Shown: in pieces, positions 21,808 through 32,514 of the stretch | Layout of the letters: every line of letters begins with the position of its first letter | Position numbering within the stretch: the stretch's first letter is position 1 | Assembly: GCA_020310875.1 (NCBI GenBank) | Contig: CM035407.1 | Coordinates: forward strand, 201,160,153 to 201,224,152 | DNA: 64,000 bases | Direction of reading: 5' to 3' | Source of the DNA: Ceratopteris richardii | Lineage: Eukaryota; Streptophyta; Polypodiopsida; Polypodiales; Pteridaceae | Notes under the pieces: model-generated | Told to the model about the DNA's origin: nothing | Database searches by the model: none | Seen by the model: the letters and a program-made list of their open reading frames with translations, nothing else | Translations under genes and position numbers: made by a program

Positions 21808-22200
21808 GGTATCGTATCGTTGCATACCCACTTGAGGTATGGTATCGTATCGTCAACTCGATATTGTATCGTGCCTATTTTAGTATTGTATCGTGCAAAA
21901 AAGTGGTATCATATCGTCGACCTTTTTGGTATCGTATCATCCATTGTTCTAGTATTGTATCGTGAGGAATTCAGTATCGTATCATGTGACTTACTAGTAT
22001 CGTATCGTGCAAAATTTTGGTATCATATCGTGAACAATCCAGTATTGTATTGCATGAATTTTGGTATTGTATTGTGTAGTGTTCAGTAATCGTATTGAGC
22101 AAATTTAGGTATCGTATCGTCTCATTTGGTGGTATCATATCACCGAAGGTTTTTGGTATCGTATCGTGTTGGAATCGGTATCGTATCGTCTGTGTGGTAT
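21808..22200 (+). repeat. Gypsy-B leader array of GTATCG motifs, about 17 units
   Basis: Units of the form GGTATCGTATCGTG, with C/T and G/A variation, recur with unrelated spacers. Starts at 21905, 21928, 21951, 21973, 21996, 22019, 22041, 22063, 22085, 22108, 22131, 22155 and 22177 give a period of 22-24 nt. The array lies between the primer site and the gag start at 22313. Confidence 0.9.
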
Positions 22201-22312
22201 CACCAAGAGTGGCATCGTCCATAACCTATTAAGCCATTTGAGGGCAAAATTGGAGGTAGTTGAAGAGCTAATTGTGGGGAAGCAGGAAGCCAACATAAGC
22301 CCAGAAGGGTGA

Positions 22313-24254
22313 ATGAACTTGAGATCAAGATGGGTGCTAAGTAGCCAGAGGAGTGTCATTTCATCGATAGGAAGTGCAACCCAAGCAAGTCATCACTCTA
22401 TCTATACGAAAACCTCTAGTGATTTAGAGGAGGAACTACCCATGGCTTCAAAAGACATGCATGGCTCCACCCCTAAGGAGAACTTTATGTCAACTATAGA
22501 GGGGGAATACTCCACCTCTCTGCAATATGTGTCCACCGATCCGCAAGGGATCCCTATTTACCTGGATGGATTAAATAGGTCTATTGCAAGGATGGTAAAC
22601 TCTACAGAATCGACAATAGTGCCCATACCTGCAGTCAAGTATGAAGGAGAAGTATACATGGATAGACTAGGTCACATCTACATGGTAATAGAAAACCCAA
22701 ATCGGATCAACGAGAGAGGAGAAGTGGAAGGACAAGGAAACTTAGGGAGACCCGATCCTGATGAGTTAGTAACTACACGAAGAGGTAAGTCAGTGGTGGC
22801 TCGTTGAGAGGAGATTTGATATCTCAAGATGATTACATGTTAGATGTCTATTTAATCCACCGGACAGATCTCCTATTACAAACCGATTCACCCACACAAG
22901 GACAAGAAGAAAGTCCAATGACTTTCTATGAGTTAAAGGATCCGGAAGATGAGTCCAGAGTCACATACCTATACCAAAACCAAAGAAGGTATGGGCTGGT
23001 AGATGCATTTGATAGAGCTCAATTGAAGTATATGGGGTTGCTTGTATTCCCTCCTTGAGGATAGGCAACTACCTCCCACAATCCTTTTGGAATGCATCTA
23101 GAGCCAAAGAATACAATGTCAAGACAAACGAGCGAATGAAGTGTTCCCAAACAAACTCATGTGTAATTTACAATGCTAGGAGTGCAATCACACAACCAAA
23201 CCTATTCAGAAATGGGTAACCTGAATCAGCCACTAGTTAGGCCAAGGCAACAACCAAGAGTGTAGCATGGAGTACCTCTATTTAGACCAACAATTCTTGT
23301 GATGCCCAAACCACCAGAACTGATAAGAAGGCTAAGACCAATTCAAGTGGCCAAATGTATAAGAAATCACTATCATGGAATGGGAGAACCCTACGATCAC
23401 ATAGTTGAGTTTAAACAAGTATTACGGGCCGTGCAAATGGATGATTTCTTTGTGCAGTATGAGTCTTTGGGCTTACCCTCACAAGGATGGCTTTGACTTG
23501 GTTCCAACCATTGGATCCAAATCAATTTGGAAATATTGAGCAATTTTTTCAAGAGTTCATTGGAGAATTCACCAAGAGAGGGATTAAACACAATTCATCC
23601 ATAATCCATAGCTTCAAACAGAACCCAAATGAGACGGTGAAAATAGGTGCCCGAAGATTTAATCAATATGTTGATAGATGCCCAACAACAAAAAGACCCT
23701 CCCAACAAAAAATGATATCCCTATTCTTGGACGGATTGACTAATGGGACATTGAGAACCTTAGTCTACATGAAACGGCTCCAGACATTGAGTGATTGTCT
23801 TCAAGAATGTATTGACTAGAGGAGAACCTAGCAGACGATCTCAAAAGTACACCAAGCCCCATTAAATCAGAAGACACTAGAAGTACAGTGACGTCTAACT
23901 CCACTAATGTAGAGGAGTTAGCAGAACTAGTAGCCAAGAAGTTAGGAGTCCATAGACAAAAAAATTATCAGTACCCACCAATGAGAATACCCATGTTATG
24001 ACGATGCAACCTATGCGGTGGAGATCATCCATCTCACATGTGTGCAAGGGGAGGAATAGGCATGCCTCAAGCTTATCCATACAATAGATAGCCACCTCAA
24101 GGACTCAACCTGTACTGCCACATAGAGTAGAAATACTCTAATCATACTACTAAAAATTGCCCTTTCAACAGGCAGTCAAGACCCTTAAATCAACCTTAGT
24201 ATAGGCCTTATGGATACCCTCCTAGAGAGCCAGGAAGGGAGATTCCAAGATACA
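22313..24254 (+). pseudogene. Gypsy-B gag, 5' part, interrupted by Copia-3
   Basis: The start at 22313 is chosen because MNLRSR is shared with Gypsy-C (44959) and closely with Gypsy-D (59138). The first frame runs 164 codons. A frameshift near 22804 leads to DLISQDDYMLDVYL and ITYLYQ-like sequence, then more breaks. The gag core is readable at 23330-23810 (YDHIVEFKQVLRA, ALTWFQPLDPNQF, IKHNSSIIHSFKQNPNE). A zinc knuckle CNLCGGDHPSHMC lies near 24004-24045, and a C-x8-H-x4-C-like element follows before the Copia-3 insertion at 24255-24259. Confidence 0.85.
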
Positions 24255-24259
24255 ATCCC
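24255..24259. repeat. Target site duplication of Copia-3, left copy (ATCCC)
   Basis: ATCCC precedes the left LTR and recurs at 30693-30697 after the right LTR. Confidence 0.9.
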
Positions 24260-25337
24260 TGTGAAGAGAGATGGTGGATGCAATCCAAAGATGAGTAGGT
24301 GCCGCTACAACCAGCTTCACACCAGCCAACTGAGACTTCAGAGTTGATTAGTAGACCCTTTGAGCTTCCTAAATCCACCAAAATATCAGCCAAGTACTTT
24401 GGAACATGTATCCCAAAAGTTTAAGTCAAGACCGACAAGTTGCGAAATGACTAGCTCCCAAAACTTGCTATTTTTGGACATACACCTGCTGGAAAAAATG
24501 AACAGTGCTCTCAACCTGGAAGGAATTAGAAAAATTCCTTTTGGGCATAGCAAATAGACTTAGCAAGCTTCCTATTCGAAGTTAAAACACTTCAAATGAT
24601 GGACTGAGCACTGAGAACAAGTTTCATCAAGTTCTGGAACATTCCCACAATTCTCGGGGCTCTGCAGAGATAGACCAGTAAGCAGTAAAATGCAGATATC
24701 TCCAAAAGTATAAATCCAATGACCTTGAAAATTTATAGGTAAAAACTAGACAGTAAGAGCTATCCAACGCACTTTAAAACACTGAAAAAGGTTCAGTAAA
24801 ACTCGAGATATGACCTTCTCAAGTTACTGCTCTGAGTGAGTATAGCAGAGAACAAAACAGAGAGGTAGATGATAATAAATGTATAGATTCACATATGATT
24901 ACAACCACATTGGCAATGAATCTTTGCACAATGGGAGTAGAATGATAGAGCTATGGAGTAAGCTCTTCAATCTCTACAAAATGACATGAAGTGGTCACGT
25001 ACAAGGCTTGCTAATCGCCTCTTCCTTCTTGCTCCTTTTATAGCTATTCTTGGAGGGAGTTTTGAATTCGAATTCGAATGGCTCCACCTAAAAGTGATCC
25101 CCAAAGTTAGGAGAGATTCCCTCAGCTCAAAAATTCGTGATTTTGGTAGTTGGAGCCACGAATTTGCTTTTACATCATGGATGAGGTAAGCCATCCTTTT
25201 CCTTTTTTCTTTTTCCATTTACAAGAGATAAAATGTACTCTTTTACAAGAGGTGTTCACATGACTACTCATGTGACTTACAAATGAGGATAATATCAAGC
25301 ATATCAAGCATGTAGGCTTGGGCAAAATGCACCAACA
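24260..25337 (-). repeat. 3' LTR of Copia-3 (1078 bp)
   Basis: In minus orientation it starts TGTTGGTGCATTTTG and ends TCTCTTCACA. It matches the right LTR except at two bases by eye. Confidence 0.95.
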
Positions 25338-25349
25338 GCTCCCCCTCAA
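25338..25349 (-). promoter_or_regulatory. Polypurine tract of Copia-3
   Basis: The minus strand reads TTGAGGGGGAGC directly before the 3' LTR, nearly the same as the tract of Copia-2. Confidence 0.85.
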
Positions 25350-25379
25350 GCCTAACATGCTTGGCCTCCAAATAAGTCT

Positions 25380-28300
25380 TCAATTGTCCTTGATTTCCTG
25401 CAAACCAATCATCAACTTGAATCTACTTAATTTCGTACCATCAAGAGCTTTCGTCAACATGTCTGCACATTGCATATCTGTAGAGACATAGGATAGTTGA
25501 ATATCCTTGCTCAATAGCTTCTCCCTTACATAATGGTAGTGGACTTCAATATGCTTGGTTCTAGCATGGTATACCGGATTAGCTGCTAGATGTAGTGAGC
25601 TTGTGTTGTCACCAAAAATGTGAGGTGTTGAAGAATGAAGTCCAAGATCTGTGTACAAAGATTTTAACCACATGATTTCTTGAGTTGCATTAGCCAAACC
25701 TCTATATTCTGCTTCAGTAGAAGATAATGCCACGGTTGGTTGCTTCTTCGATGACCAAGAAATGATTTTTGAACCTGCAAATGATATATACCCTGATGTG
25801 CTTCTTCTATCATCTTTAGATCCGGCCCAATCTGCATCTGAGTAGACCTTTAGCTCAATATCTGAAGTATATGAATAAAACAAACCTTCATTCATGGTCC
25901 CCTTTAGGTACTTGAGGACTCGCTTGGCCGCTTCCATATGTGGTCTTCTCGGCTTATGCATAAACTGACTCAATATGCTAACACTATAGCATATATCCAC
26001 CCTTGTGAGTGTTGCATAGTTCAAACTTCCAACCAAGCTTTGATAGCTTGTGATGTCTTCAATTGGCTCTCCTTCATAAGCACTAAGCTTATGATTTTGC
26101 TCCATAGGTGTACCTGCACACTTGGTATTTTCCATCTTGAACTTGACGAGCATGTCATGGACATACTTCCTTTGTGTGATGTATATACCTGAATCTGTGT
26201 AGATCAACTCCAATCCAAGAAAATAAGTGAGTGGTCCGAGGTCACTTATTTTGAACTCCTCCTTCATTTGACTCTTTACCTGTTTGATTCCTTCAAGATC
26301 ATTGCCTGTGATAATAATATCATCAACATACACACATAAATAGATCACTTCAGATCCATTCCTCTTTATGAACAAAGAGGTATCCGCCTTGCTAGCTTTG
26401 AATCCTTGGTCCTGCAAATAAGTAACCAATCTGAAATTCCAAGCTCTTGGAGCTTGCTTCAATCCATACAAAGCTTTCTTTAGTTTGCATACATAGTTAG
26501 GATGATGTGCATCCTCATATCCAGGAGGTTGTGCCATATACACTTCCTCAGAAATCCATCCATTCAAGAAAGCATTCTTTACATCAAGTTGATAAAGATT
26601 CCAATTTCTAGATGCAGCAAGACTAATGAGAACCCTAATTGTAGGCATTTTTGCAACAGGAGAGAAAGTCTCCTCATAATCAATACCATGGGTTTGAGCA
26701 AACCCTTTAGCAACTAACCTTGCTTTGTGTCTATTTATACTTCCATCTGGATTCTTCTTGATTTTGTATATCCATCGAGATCCGATTATCTTCATAGATG
26801 GCTTGTTAGGTACAAGCTCCCAAGTGTCATTCTCCTTCAAGGCTTCCATTTCTTCATCCATTGCATCTCTCCAAGCTTTCTTGCTTTGTGCTTCTTCGAA
26901 TGTGGTAGGTTCTTCATTGGTTGAATCCTTTGCAATGTAGATTGAGTGCTTGGTGACCAAAGAAGTATCATAACCAAACCTCTCTGGTTTCTTCTTCTCC
27001 CTCGAAGACCTTCTAAGTGGTTGATGTGAGCTCTCGGGTCCATATGTAGCATCCTGCATCTTTGCTTTACCTTTGTTCTTCCATAGCTTTAGTCTTTCCA
27101 AGTCTTCTAGGTCAATCTCCGAATCACTTTCTTCAATCTGCTTTGGCTCCTTTGGTTGAAGTGATGGAAAATCTTCATCCAAGTCATATGGCAGCTTCAC
27201 TTTCCTGTCATCATCAAACCATGATTTGTTTTCATCAAAAATTACATCTCTACTCACAGAAAATCCTTTATTGGTTGGATTGTATAATCTATATCCTTTT
27301 TGGTTTTGATCATAACCAATGAATACACACTTCTCTGCCTTGGGATCCAATTTCCCTCTTACTTGAGAAGGAATGTGAGCATAGGCTAAGCATCCAAAGA
27401 TTTTACAATGCTCTAGACTAGGTCTTCTTCCATTCCACACTTCATATGGAGTGGTTCCATCTAGTGACTTAGATGGAAGTCTATTTATGAGATATGTGGC
27501 TGTCGACACAGCCTCTGCCCATAGGTAGTTCGGCAATCCCTTTTCGTTGAGCATGGACCTTGCAGCTTCGACGATAGCTCTATTCCTCCTCTCTGCTACA
27601 CCATTGAGTTCGGGTGTATACCTTGTAGTGACTTCCCTTTTAATGCCTCTTTCATGCAAGAAGGCATCAAATTCAGAAGAGAAGTATTCTCCTCCACCAT
27701 CTGATCTGAGTCTTTTCAAAGTCCTACCTGTTTGATTTTCAACAAGAGCAATATACTTCTTAAAGCAATTAAACACTTCATCCTTGTGCTTCATGAAAAA
27801 CAGAATGGTCCACCTGCTACAATCATCTATGAAAGACACATAATATCTTGAGCCTGATATAGATGGCTCCTTACTTGGACCCCACACATCCGTGTGCACT
27901 AGATCCAAAGGATTTTGATACATATATCCTTTCTTATTGAAAGGTTGTCTATGAGCCTTGCCGAGTTGACAAGCTTCACACTTATAAATCATGTGTTGCC
28001 TTGTGATATTAGGCAAACCAAGTACACTTTGGTCCCTGCAAATCTGTTTGAGTGTCCTCTCACCAATGTGAGCAAGCCTTTTGTGCCATATCTCCAACTC
28101 TGTTAGAGTTTGAGATCCATAGCTAAACAAAGCTATGTTCTTTGTATCTTCCACTTCAAAAGTGAAAAGCCTTCCTGTCTTTTCTCCTTTGGCAATCCTT
28201 TGAAAGCCTTGCCTTGGGTCTTCAACATATGCTCCAAATCGATTGAATCTAACCTGCAATCCTTTTTCAACAATCTGTCCAACACTTATTAAATTTTTGG

Positions 28301-29588
28301 TAATTGTAGGGACATACAAGACTTTGCTTAAGAGGTTCATATTCCCATCTGATGTCTTCACATTACCTATCTTCTCCACTGAGTGCTTTGTGTCATCTCC
28401 TGTCTGCACTTCATGCTTGTTATGAGGATCTTCCAAATCAGAAAGTAAAGCCACATTTCCTGCTACATGGTTCGAGCATCCCGAATCAATGTAAAATATG
28501 TGATCATCATCCTTACCCTTCTTCGTTGATAGATTCATAATCAATAATGAATCTTCTTGACTTTGGTCCTCTGCATAGTTATTGTAATCTCTTCTTCCTC
28601 TATGGCCACTTTGATAGTTGTTGTTGTTGTTGTAATTGTTGTTGTAGTAGTTGTTGTTGTAGCCTCCATTGTACCTGCCTCTATTTGATCCATAGCCACC
28701 TCTATTGAATCCTCTTCCTCTTGAGTTCCTTGGATTCCTGAAACATTCTTCAGTAGTATGGTTAGATAAGCCACATATGTTGCAAGGTTGAGATGATTGG
28801 AATCTCCCCCTGCCTTGCTTTCCACCTCTGCCTCTTCCTCTAGCTCTTCCTCTACCTGCAAAGTTTGCTTGGAAAGAGCTTCCTTCATCTTCATTCTTTC
28901 TATTCTTTGACTTGTCCTTGACCTTAGCTTTATCAGAATATAAGGCAGAAGTTTGATTACCTCTTGAGGACTCACCACCTTTGCTAATCTTTGCTTCATG
29001 AGTGAAGAGTTGGCCCATGAGTGTGTTGAGGTCGGGTACATGCATATCCATGTATAAATCCATGGCTGTTGTGAATGACTCCCACTTGTCGTCTGCTTTG
29101 ATTCCATTCATGATTTGTCTTATGATTTGCTCCTCTTCAATTACCTCTCCAATGCTTCCAAGTTGGTCGGAAATCTCCTTCATCTTTGTGACATAATCAG
29201 TCACATTTTGCTTCGGGCTTTTCTTCATTGTTGTGAACTCCATCCACAATTGGTTCTTCCTTGCTTGAGTGTTGGAAGAGAAGAAAGAAGCAAGTGCATT
29301 CCAGGTTTCTCTTGATGTCTTGCATCCCTTGACATGAGGTAAAAGAAAATCAGAGATTGAGTTTAGAATATAGGACCTTGCAAGTGCATCCTTCGAACAC
29401 CAATTCGAAAGTCCTTCCACTTCTTCATGTGATGGTTGCCCTTTGTTCCTCATGGTTGGCATTGCTTCATCTCCGGATATGAATCCATATAGATTCCTCC
29501 CTTGAAGGTAAGCCTCCATCCTTAGAGACCATGCCGGATAGTTGTTTCGATCCAATTTGTCAATTGTTGATGGAAATCCATCTCCCAT
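25380..29588 (-). CDS. Copia-3 gag-pol polyprotein, intact (1402 aa)
   Basis: This uninterrupted frame encodes all copia functions. They are gag of UBN2 type (about 10-200), zinc knuckle C269-C272-H277-C282, an Arg/Gly-rich and Asn/Tyr-rich linker (about 285-340), protease D368-S-G, GAG-pre-integrase zinc residues H502/H507/C537/C540, and integrase D567, D630, E666 (DD35E). The GKG-type integrase C-terminal region (FIGYDQNQKGYRLY) precedes reverse transcriptase with VYVDD (D1089, D1090) and RNase H with D1251, the TEAEY acidic pair and D1327. The ATG at 29588 lies only about 25 bases after the LTR, just past the primer site, and fits the gag N-terminus. No catalytic residue is missing. In the cell the polyprotein would assemble particles in the cytoplasm, copy the RNA and insert the cDNA in the nucleus. 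Confidence 0.97.
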   Translation of the reverse strand: MGDGFPSTIDKLDRNNYPAWSLRMEAYLQGRNLYGFISGDEAMPTMRNKGQPSHEEVEGLSNWCSKDALARSYILNSISDFLLPHVKGCKTSRETWNALASFFSSNTQARKNQLWMEFTTMKKSPKQNVTDYVTKMKEISDQLGSIGEVIEEEQIIRQIMNGIKADDKWESFTTAMDLYMDMHVPDLNTLMGQLFTHEAKISKGGESSRGNQTSALYSDKAKVKDKSKNRKNEDEGSSFQANFAGRGRARGRGRGGKQGRGRFQSSQPCNICGLSNHTTEECFRNPRNSRGRGFNRGGYGSNRGRYNGGYNNNYYNNNYNNNNNYQSGHRGRRDYNNYAEDQSQEDSLLIMNLSTKKGKDDDHIFYIDSGCSNHVAGNVALLSDLEDPHNKHEVQTGDDTKHSVEKIGNVKTSDGNMNLLSKVLYVPTITKNLISVGQIVEKGLQVRFNRFGAYVEDPRQGFQRIAKGEKTGRLFTFEVEDTKNIALFSYGSQTLTELEIWHKRLAHIGERTLKQICRDQSVLGLPNITRQHMIYKCEACQLGKAHRQPFNKKGYMYQNPLDLVHTDVWGPSKEPSISGSRYYVSFIDDCSRWTILFFMKHKDEVFNCFKKYIALVENQTGRTLKRLRSDGGGEYFSSEFDAFLHERGIKREVTTRYTPELNGVAERRNRAIVEAARSMLNEKGLPNYLWAEAVSTATYLINRLPSKSLDGTTPYEVWNGRRPSLEHCKIFGCLAYAHIPSQVRGKLDPKAEKCVFIGYDQNQKGYRLYNPTNKGFSVSRDVIFDENKSWFDDDRKVKLPYDLDEDFPSLQPKEPKQIEESDSEIDLEDLERLKLWKNKGKAKMQDATYGPESSHQPLRRSSREKKKPERFGYDTSLVTKHSIYIAKDSTNEEPTTFEEAQSKKAWRDAMDEEMEALKENDTWELVPNKPSMKIIGSRWIYKIKKNPDGSINRHKARLVAKGFAQTHGIDYEETFSPVAKMPTIRVLISLAASRNWNLYQLDVKNAFLNGWISEEVYMAQPPGYEDAHHPNYVCKLKKALYGLKQAPRAWNFRLVTYLQDQGFKASKADTSLFIKRNGSEVIYLCVYVDDIIITGNDLEGIKQVKSQMKEEFKISDLGPLTYFLGLELIYTDSGIYITQRKYVHDMLVKFKMENTKCAGTPMEQNHKLSAYEGEPIEDITSYQSLVGSLNYATLTRVDICYSVSILSQFMHKPRRPHMEAAKRVLKYLKGTMNEGLFYSYTSDIELKVYSDADWAGSKDDRRSTSGYISFAGSKIISWSSKKQPTVALSSTEAEYRGLANATQEIMWLKSLYTDLGLHSSTPHIFGDNTSSLHLAANPVYHARTKHIEVHYHYVREKLLSKDIQLSYVSTDMQCADMLTKALDGTKLSRFKLMIGLQEIKDN

Positions 29589-29600
29589 GTTGCTTGACTA

Positions 29601-29613
29601 TGCTCTGATACCA
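29601..29613 (-). promoter_or_regulatory. Primer binding site of Copia-3 (initiator Met tRNA type)
   Basis: The minus strand reads TGGTATCAGAGCA one base after the 5' LTR. Confidence 0.92.
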
Positions 29614-29614
29614 C

Positions 29615-30692
29615 TGTGAAGAGAGATGGTGGATGCAATCCAAAGATGAGTAGGTGCCGCTACAACCAGCTTCACACCAGCCAACTGAGACTTCAGAGTT
29701 GATTAGTAGACCCTTTGAGCTTCCTAAATCCACCAAAATATCAGCCAAGTACTTTGGAACATGTATCCCAAAAGTTTAAGTCAAGACCGACAAGTTGCAA
29801 AATGACTAGCTCCCAAAACTTGCTATTTTTGGACATACACCTGCTGGAAAAAATGAACAGTGCTCTCAACCTGGAAGGAATTAGAAAAATTCCTTTTGGG
29901 CATAGCAAATAGACTTAGCAAGCTTCCTATTCCAAGTTAAAACACTTCAAATGATGGACTGAGCACTGAGAACAAGTTTCATCAAGTTCTGGAACATTCC
30001 CACAATTCTCGGGGCTCTGCAGAGATAGACCAGTAAGCAGTAAAATGCAGATATCTCCAAAAGTATAAATCCAATGACCTTGAAAATTTATAGGTAAAAA
30101 CTAGACAGTAAGAGCTATCCAACGCACTTTAAAACACTGAAAAAGGTTCAGTAAAACTCGAGATATGACCTTCTCAAGTTACTGCTCTGAGTGAGTATAG
30201 CAGAGAACAAAACAGAGAGGTAGATGATAATAAATGTATAGATTCACATATGATTACAACCACATTGGCAATGAATCTTTGCACAATGGGAGTAGAATGA
30301 TAGAGCTATGGAGTAAGCTCTTCAATCTCTACAAAATGACATGAAGTGGTCACGTACAAGGCTTGCTAATCGCCTCTTCCTTCTTGCTCCTTTTATAGCT
30401 ATTCTTGGAGGGAGTTTTGAATTCGAATTCGAATGGCTCCACCTAAAAGTGATCCCCAAAGTTAGGAGAGATTCCCTCAGCTCAAAAATTCGTGATTTTG
30501 GTAGTTGGAGCCACGAATTTGCTTTTACATCATGGATGAGGTAAGCCATCCTTTTCCTTTTTTCTTTTTCCATTTACAAGAGATAAAATGTACTCTTTTA
30601 CAAGAGGTGTTCACATGACTACTCATGTGACTTACAAATGAGGATAATATCAAGCATATCAAGCATGTAGGCTTGGGCAAAATGCACCAACA
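29615..30692 (-). repeat. 5' LTR of Copia-3 (1078 bp)
   Basis: This is the promoter-bearing LTR of the minus-strand element. Same length as the left LTR, two differences by eye. Both copies hold a GAATTCGAATTC repeat. Confidence 0.95.
30389..30398 (-). promoter_or_regulatory. Candidate TATA box in the Copia-3 5' LTR
   Basis: The minus strand reads CTATAAAAGG, a good plant TATA match, about 295 bases into the LTR. The 3' LTR has it at 25034-25043. Confidence 0.6.
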
Positions 30693-30697
30693 ATCCC
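30693..30697. repeat. Target site duplication of Copia-3, right copy (ATCCC)
   Basis: Matches 24255-24259. The Gypsy-B gag resumes directly after it. Confidence 0.9.
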
Positions 30698-31768
30698 TAT
30701 CCAGGCCCACAAGGAGTGCCCATACCATATGAACAAGGGCTATATGGACAACCGCAACCAGTATTAGGGCAACAACAACCACCCCTTCCACAAAATATAG
30801 TGCTAGCTAAATACACTCAACCAAAGGAAAACATGGAGAGAGCCATAGTACCAGCTACACCTTTAGTTAGTACAAAATCAACGAATCAGGGATACGAGAA
30901 AACCCAAGGAGAATACTACCCCTATGACATCAATTTGATGGAGTATGATCAAACTTATGACCAACCATACTATGGTTATGAGGGATATGAGAACACCTAT
31001 GGGCCAGAGTTTGCAACCCTAATGTACACTGCACCCATGAGACCACCCATTAGACCGGCTGTGTCAAAAGGACCTTGCTAAAGATGTGGAGGAGACCACT
31101 TCATAAGAGAATGCACTCTACCATATAATCCATCACCTCCTAGGACTTGGGAAGGGTACTGCAATGAATGTGGAAAGGAACATCTATTTAGAGACTGCTC
31201 AAAAAATCCCAATAAAACTCATAATACAACACAAATGACGAACATGAGAGATGGTAAGAAACCTGAGAAACCAAAAATACGAGAAGGAACCCCACTTATG
31301 CCTCATATAGAAGGACTAAACAAGTCAGGGTCAGTCTTAGCAGACCCAAAACCAGACGATCTGGACATGTGGTTGAAAGCTTACAAAGCCAGAATCATGA
31401 CTGGACCAAACATCGAGCAACATGAAAAGCTTTACCCACAAGGGGATTTAGATAAGGAGAGACTTGCTATATGTAGAAAGCTCATAGAGGTAGCTAAAGC
31501 CACTCTAGAAAAGATTATCCCAGTCCTCCTTGAGATGAGAATATATGAGAATCAATACAAGGAGTGTTTTAAAGAGAATGACAAGAAACCAAAAGAGGAA
31601 GATCGAAAGGAAGAACTACCTAGCACTCAGGACAAACCAATTTCTGTAATCCCTAAACTAGAAGCTGATTGGTCAAGAGAGTTGTGGGCTAGGATTCAGG
31701 AAGACAAATGGAAAAAGAATGGAATTTCAAGACCACCCTTTGAGGAAGTAGATGTTGAGGACGATTAG
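30698..31768 (+). pseudogene. Gypsy-B gag, 3' part, with two zinc knuckles
   Basis: A Gln/Pro/Tyr-rich stretch follows the Copia-3 target site. The first knuckle near 31072-31110 has a TAA inside it (a stop replaces the Tyr after the first Cys, then RCGGDHFIREC). The second near 31160-31200 reads CNECGKEHLFRDC. Both have three residues before His. After a frame change, 31235-31768 encodes a charged domain (LDMWLKAYKARI, YPQGDLDKERLAICRKL) that is also found in Gypsy-C at 47781-47981, so it is a real part of the family rather than chance. Confidence 0.82.
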
Positions 31769-32099
31769 CCAACTCCAAATTTGGATGAAGTATATGAAGA
31801 TGTTTCCATGCTAGATCGAAATAGGGAGGAAGAACACAACATTTCTACCCTACCAAACTACATGGGAGAATATGAGAAAGAATCCATAATCTTCCATGCT
31901 CCCATAGTACGAGGAAAGGAAATGAGTCTTCAGGTAAGACCTCTCACAATCTAGTAGAACTCAAGAAGACCAAGGTACAATATCAGCTAACTGTGGAAGA
32001 CTTACTACATGCCAAGCCACAAATATGGAAACAGTTAGTGGAACAATTGAAATTAAGAATGAGGAGAATAAAAAAGAAAATAAAGAGACTGAAGTCCCT

Positions 32100-32500
32100 T
32101 CTACTATACAAATCCCTATGGATAAAGTTGGATAATTTAGTGAAGGAGACGAGGGCAACACATGTTTACCCATCACATATAATGGATACATGACCAATGC
32201 CATTCTAGACACAGGGGTAGGTGTAGGCATAGCCACCAAAGAGATTTGGGAGAAATGGGGAAAGCCAGCCCTGCGACCAACACGTATGAAGCTTCAATTA
32301 GCGAATGACCATGTAGAGAGACCCCTTGGAATATTGGAGAAAATTAAATTATCCACCTGCGGAGTGGAGTTTGAGCACACATTAGCTATATGAAAAAACA
32401 AATAACTATGAAATGATATTAGGACGACCATTCATGAGACAACTCAGGGTAGTACAAGATTGGGGAAGAGACGCTTTATACCTACAACATTAAGGAAATA
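32100..32500 (+). pseudogene. Gypsy-B protease (PR1)
   Basis: MTNAILDTGVGVGIATK carries the catalytic DTG at about 32205. A flap region and CGVEFEHTLAI follow, then, after a stop at about 32391 and a shift, the segment with GRPFMRQLRVVQDWG. The domain matches PR1 of Gypsy-A, C and D. It is broken. Confidence 0.85.
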
Positions 32501-32514
32501 CTACCAAGATAAAT

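Larger units (their letters stand above)
24260..30692 (-). mobile_element. Copia-3, complete and apparently intact Ty1/copia element, 6433 bp
   Basis: On the minus strand, the 5' LTR (29615-30692) and 3' LTR (24260-25337) are each 1078 bp. They differ by eye at two positions (24444 versus 29799, and 24578 versus 29933). A primer site, one open 1402-codon gag-pol frame, a purine tract and an ATCCC target duplication are all present. It is inserted in the gag of Gypsy-B on the opposite strand. It has everything expected of an autonomous element. Whether it is transcribed is unknown. Confidence 0.97.

Noticed and set aside
21808..22200. CRISPR-like array of short repeats with spacers
   Set aside because: The repeats are degenerate and palindrome-rich, and lie in the leader of a plant retrotransposon. 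There are no cas genes and the context is eukaryotic.
24978..25218. Overlapping short ORFs in the Copia-3 LTRs (duplicated near 30333-30573)
   Set aside because: They occur identically in both LTRs simply because the LTRs are duplicates, and no domain is recognisable.
28541..29107. 188-codon frame inside Copia-3
   Set aside because: It is a shadow frame of the Arg/Gly/Asn-rich gag linker on the same strand; the true frame is 25380-29588.
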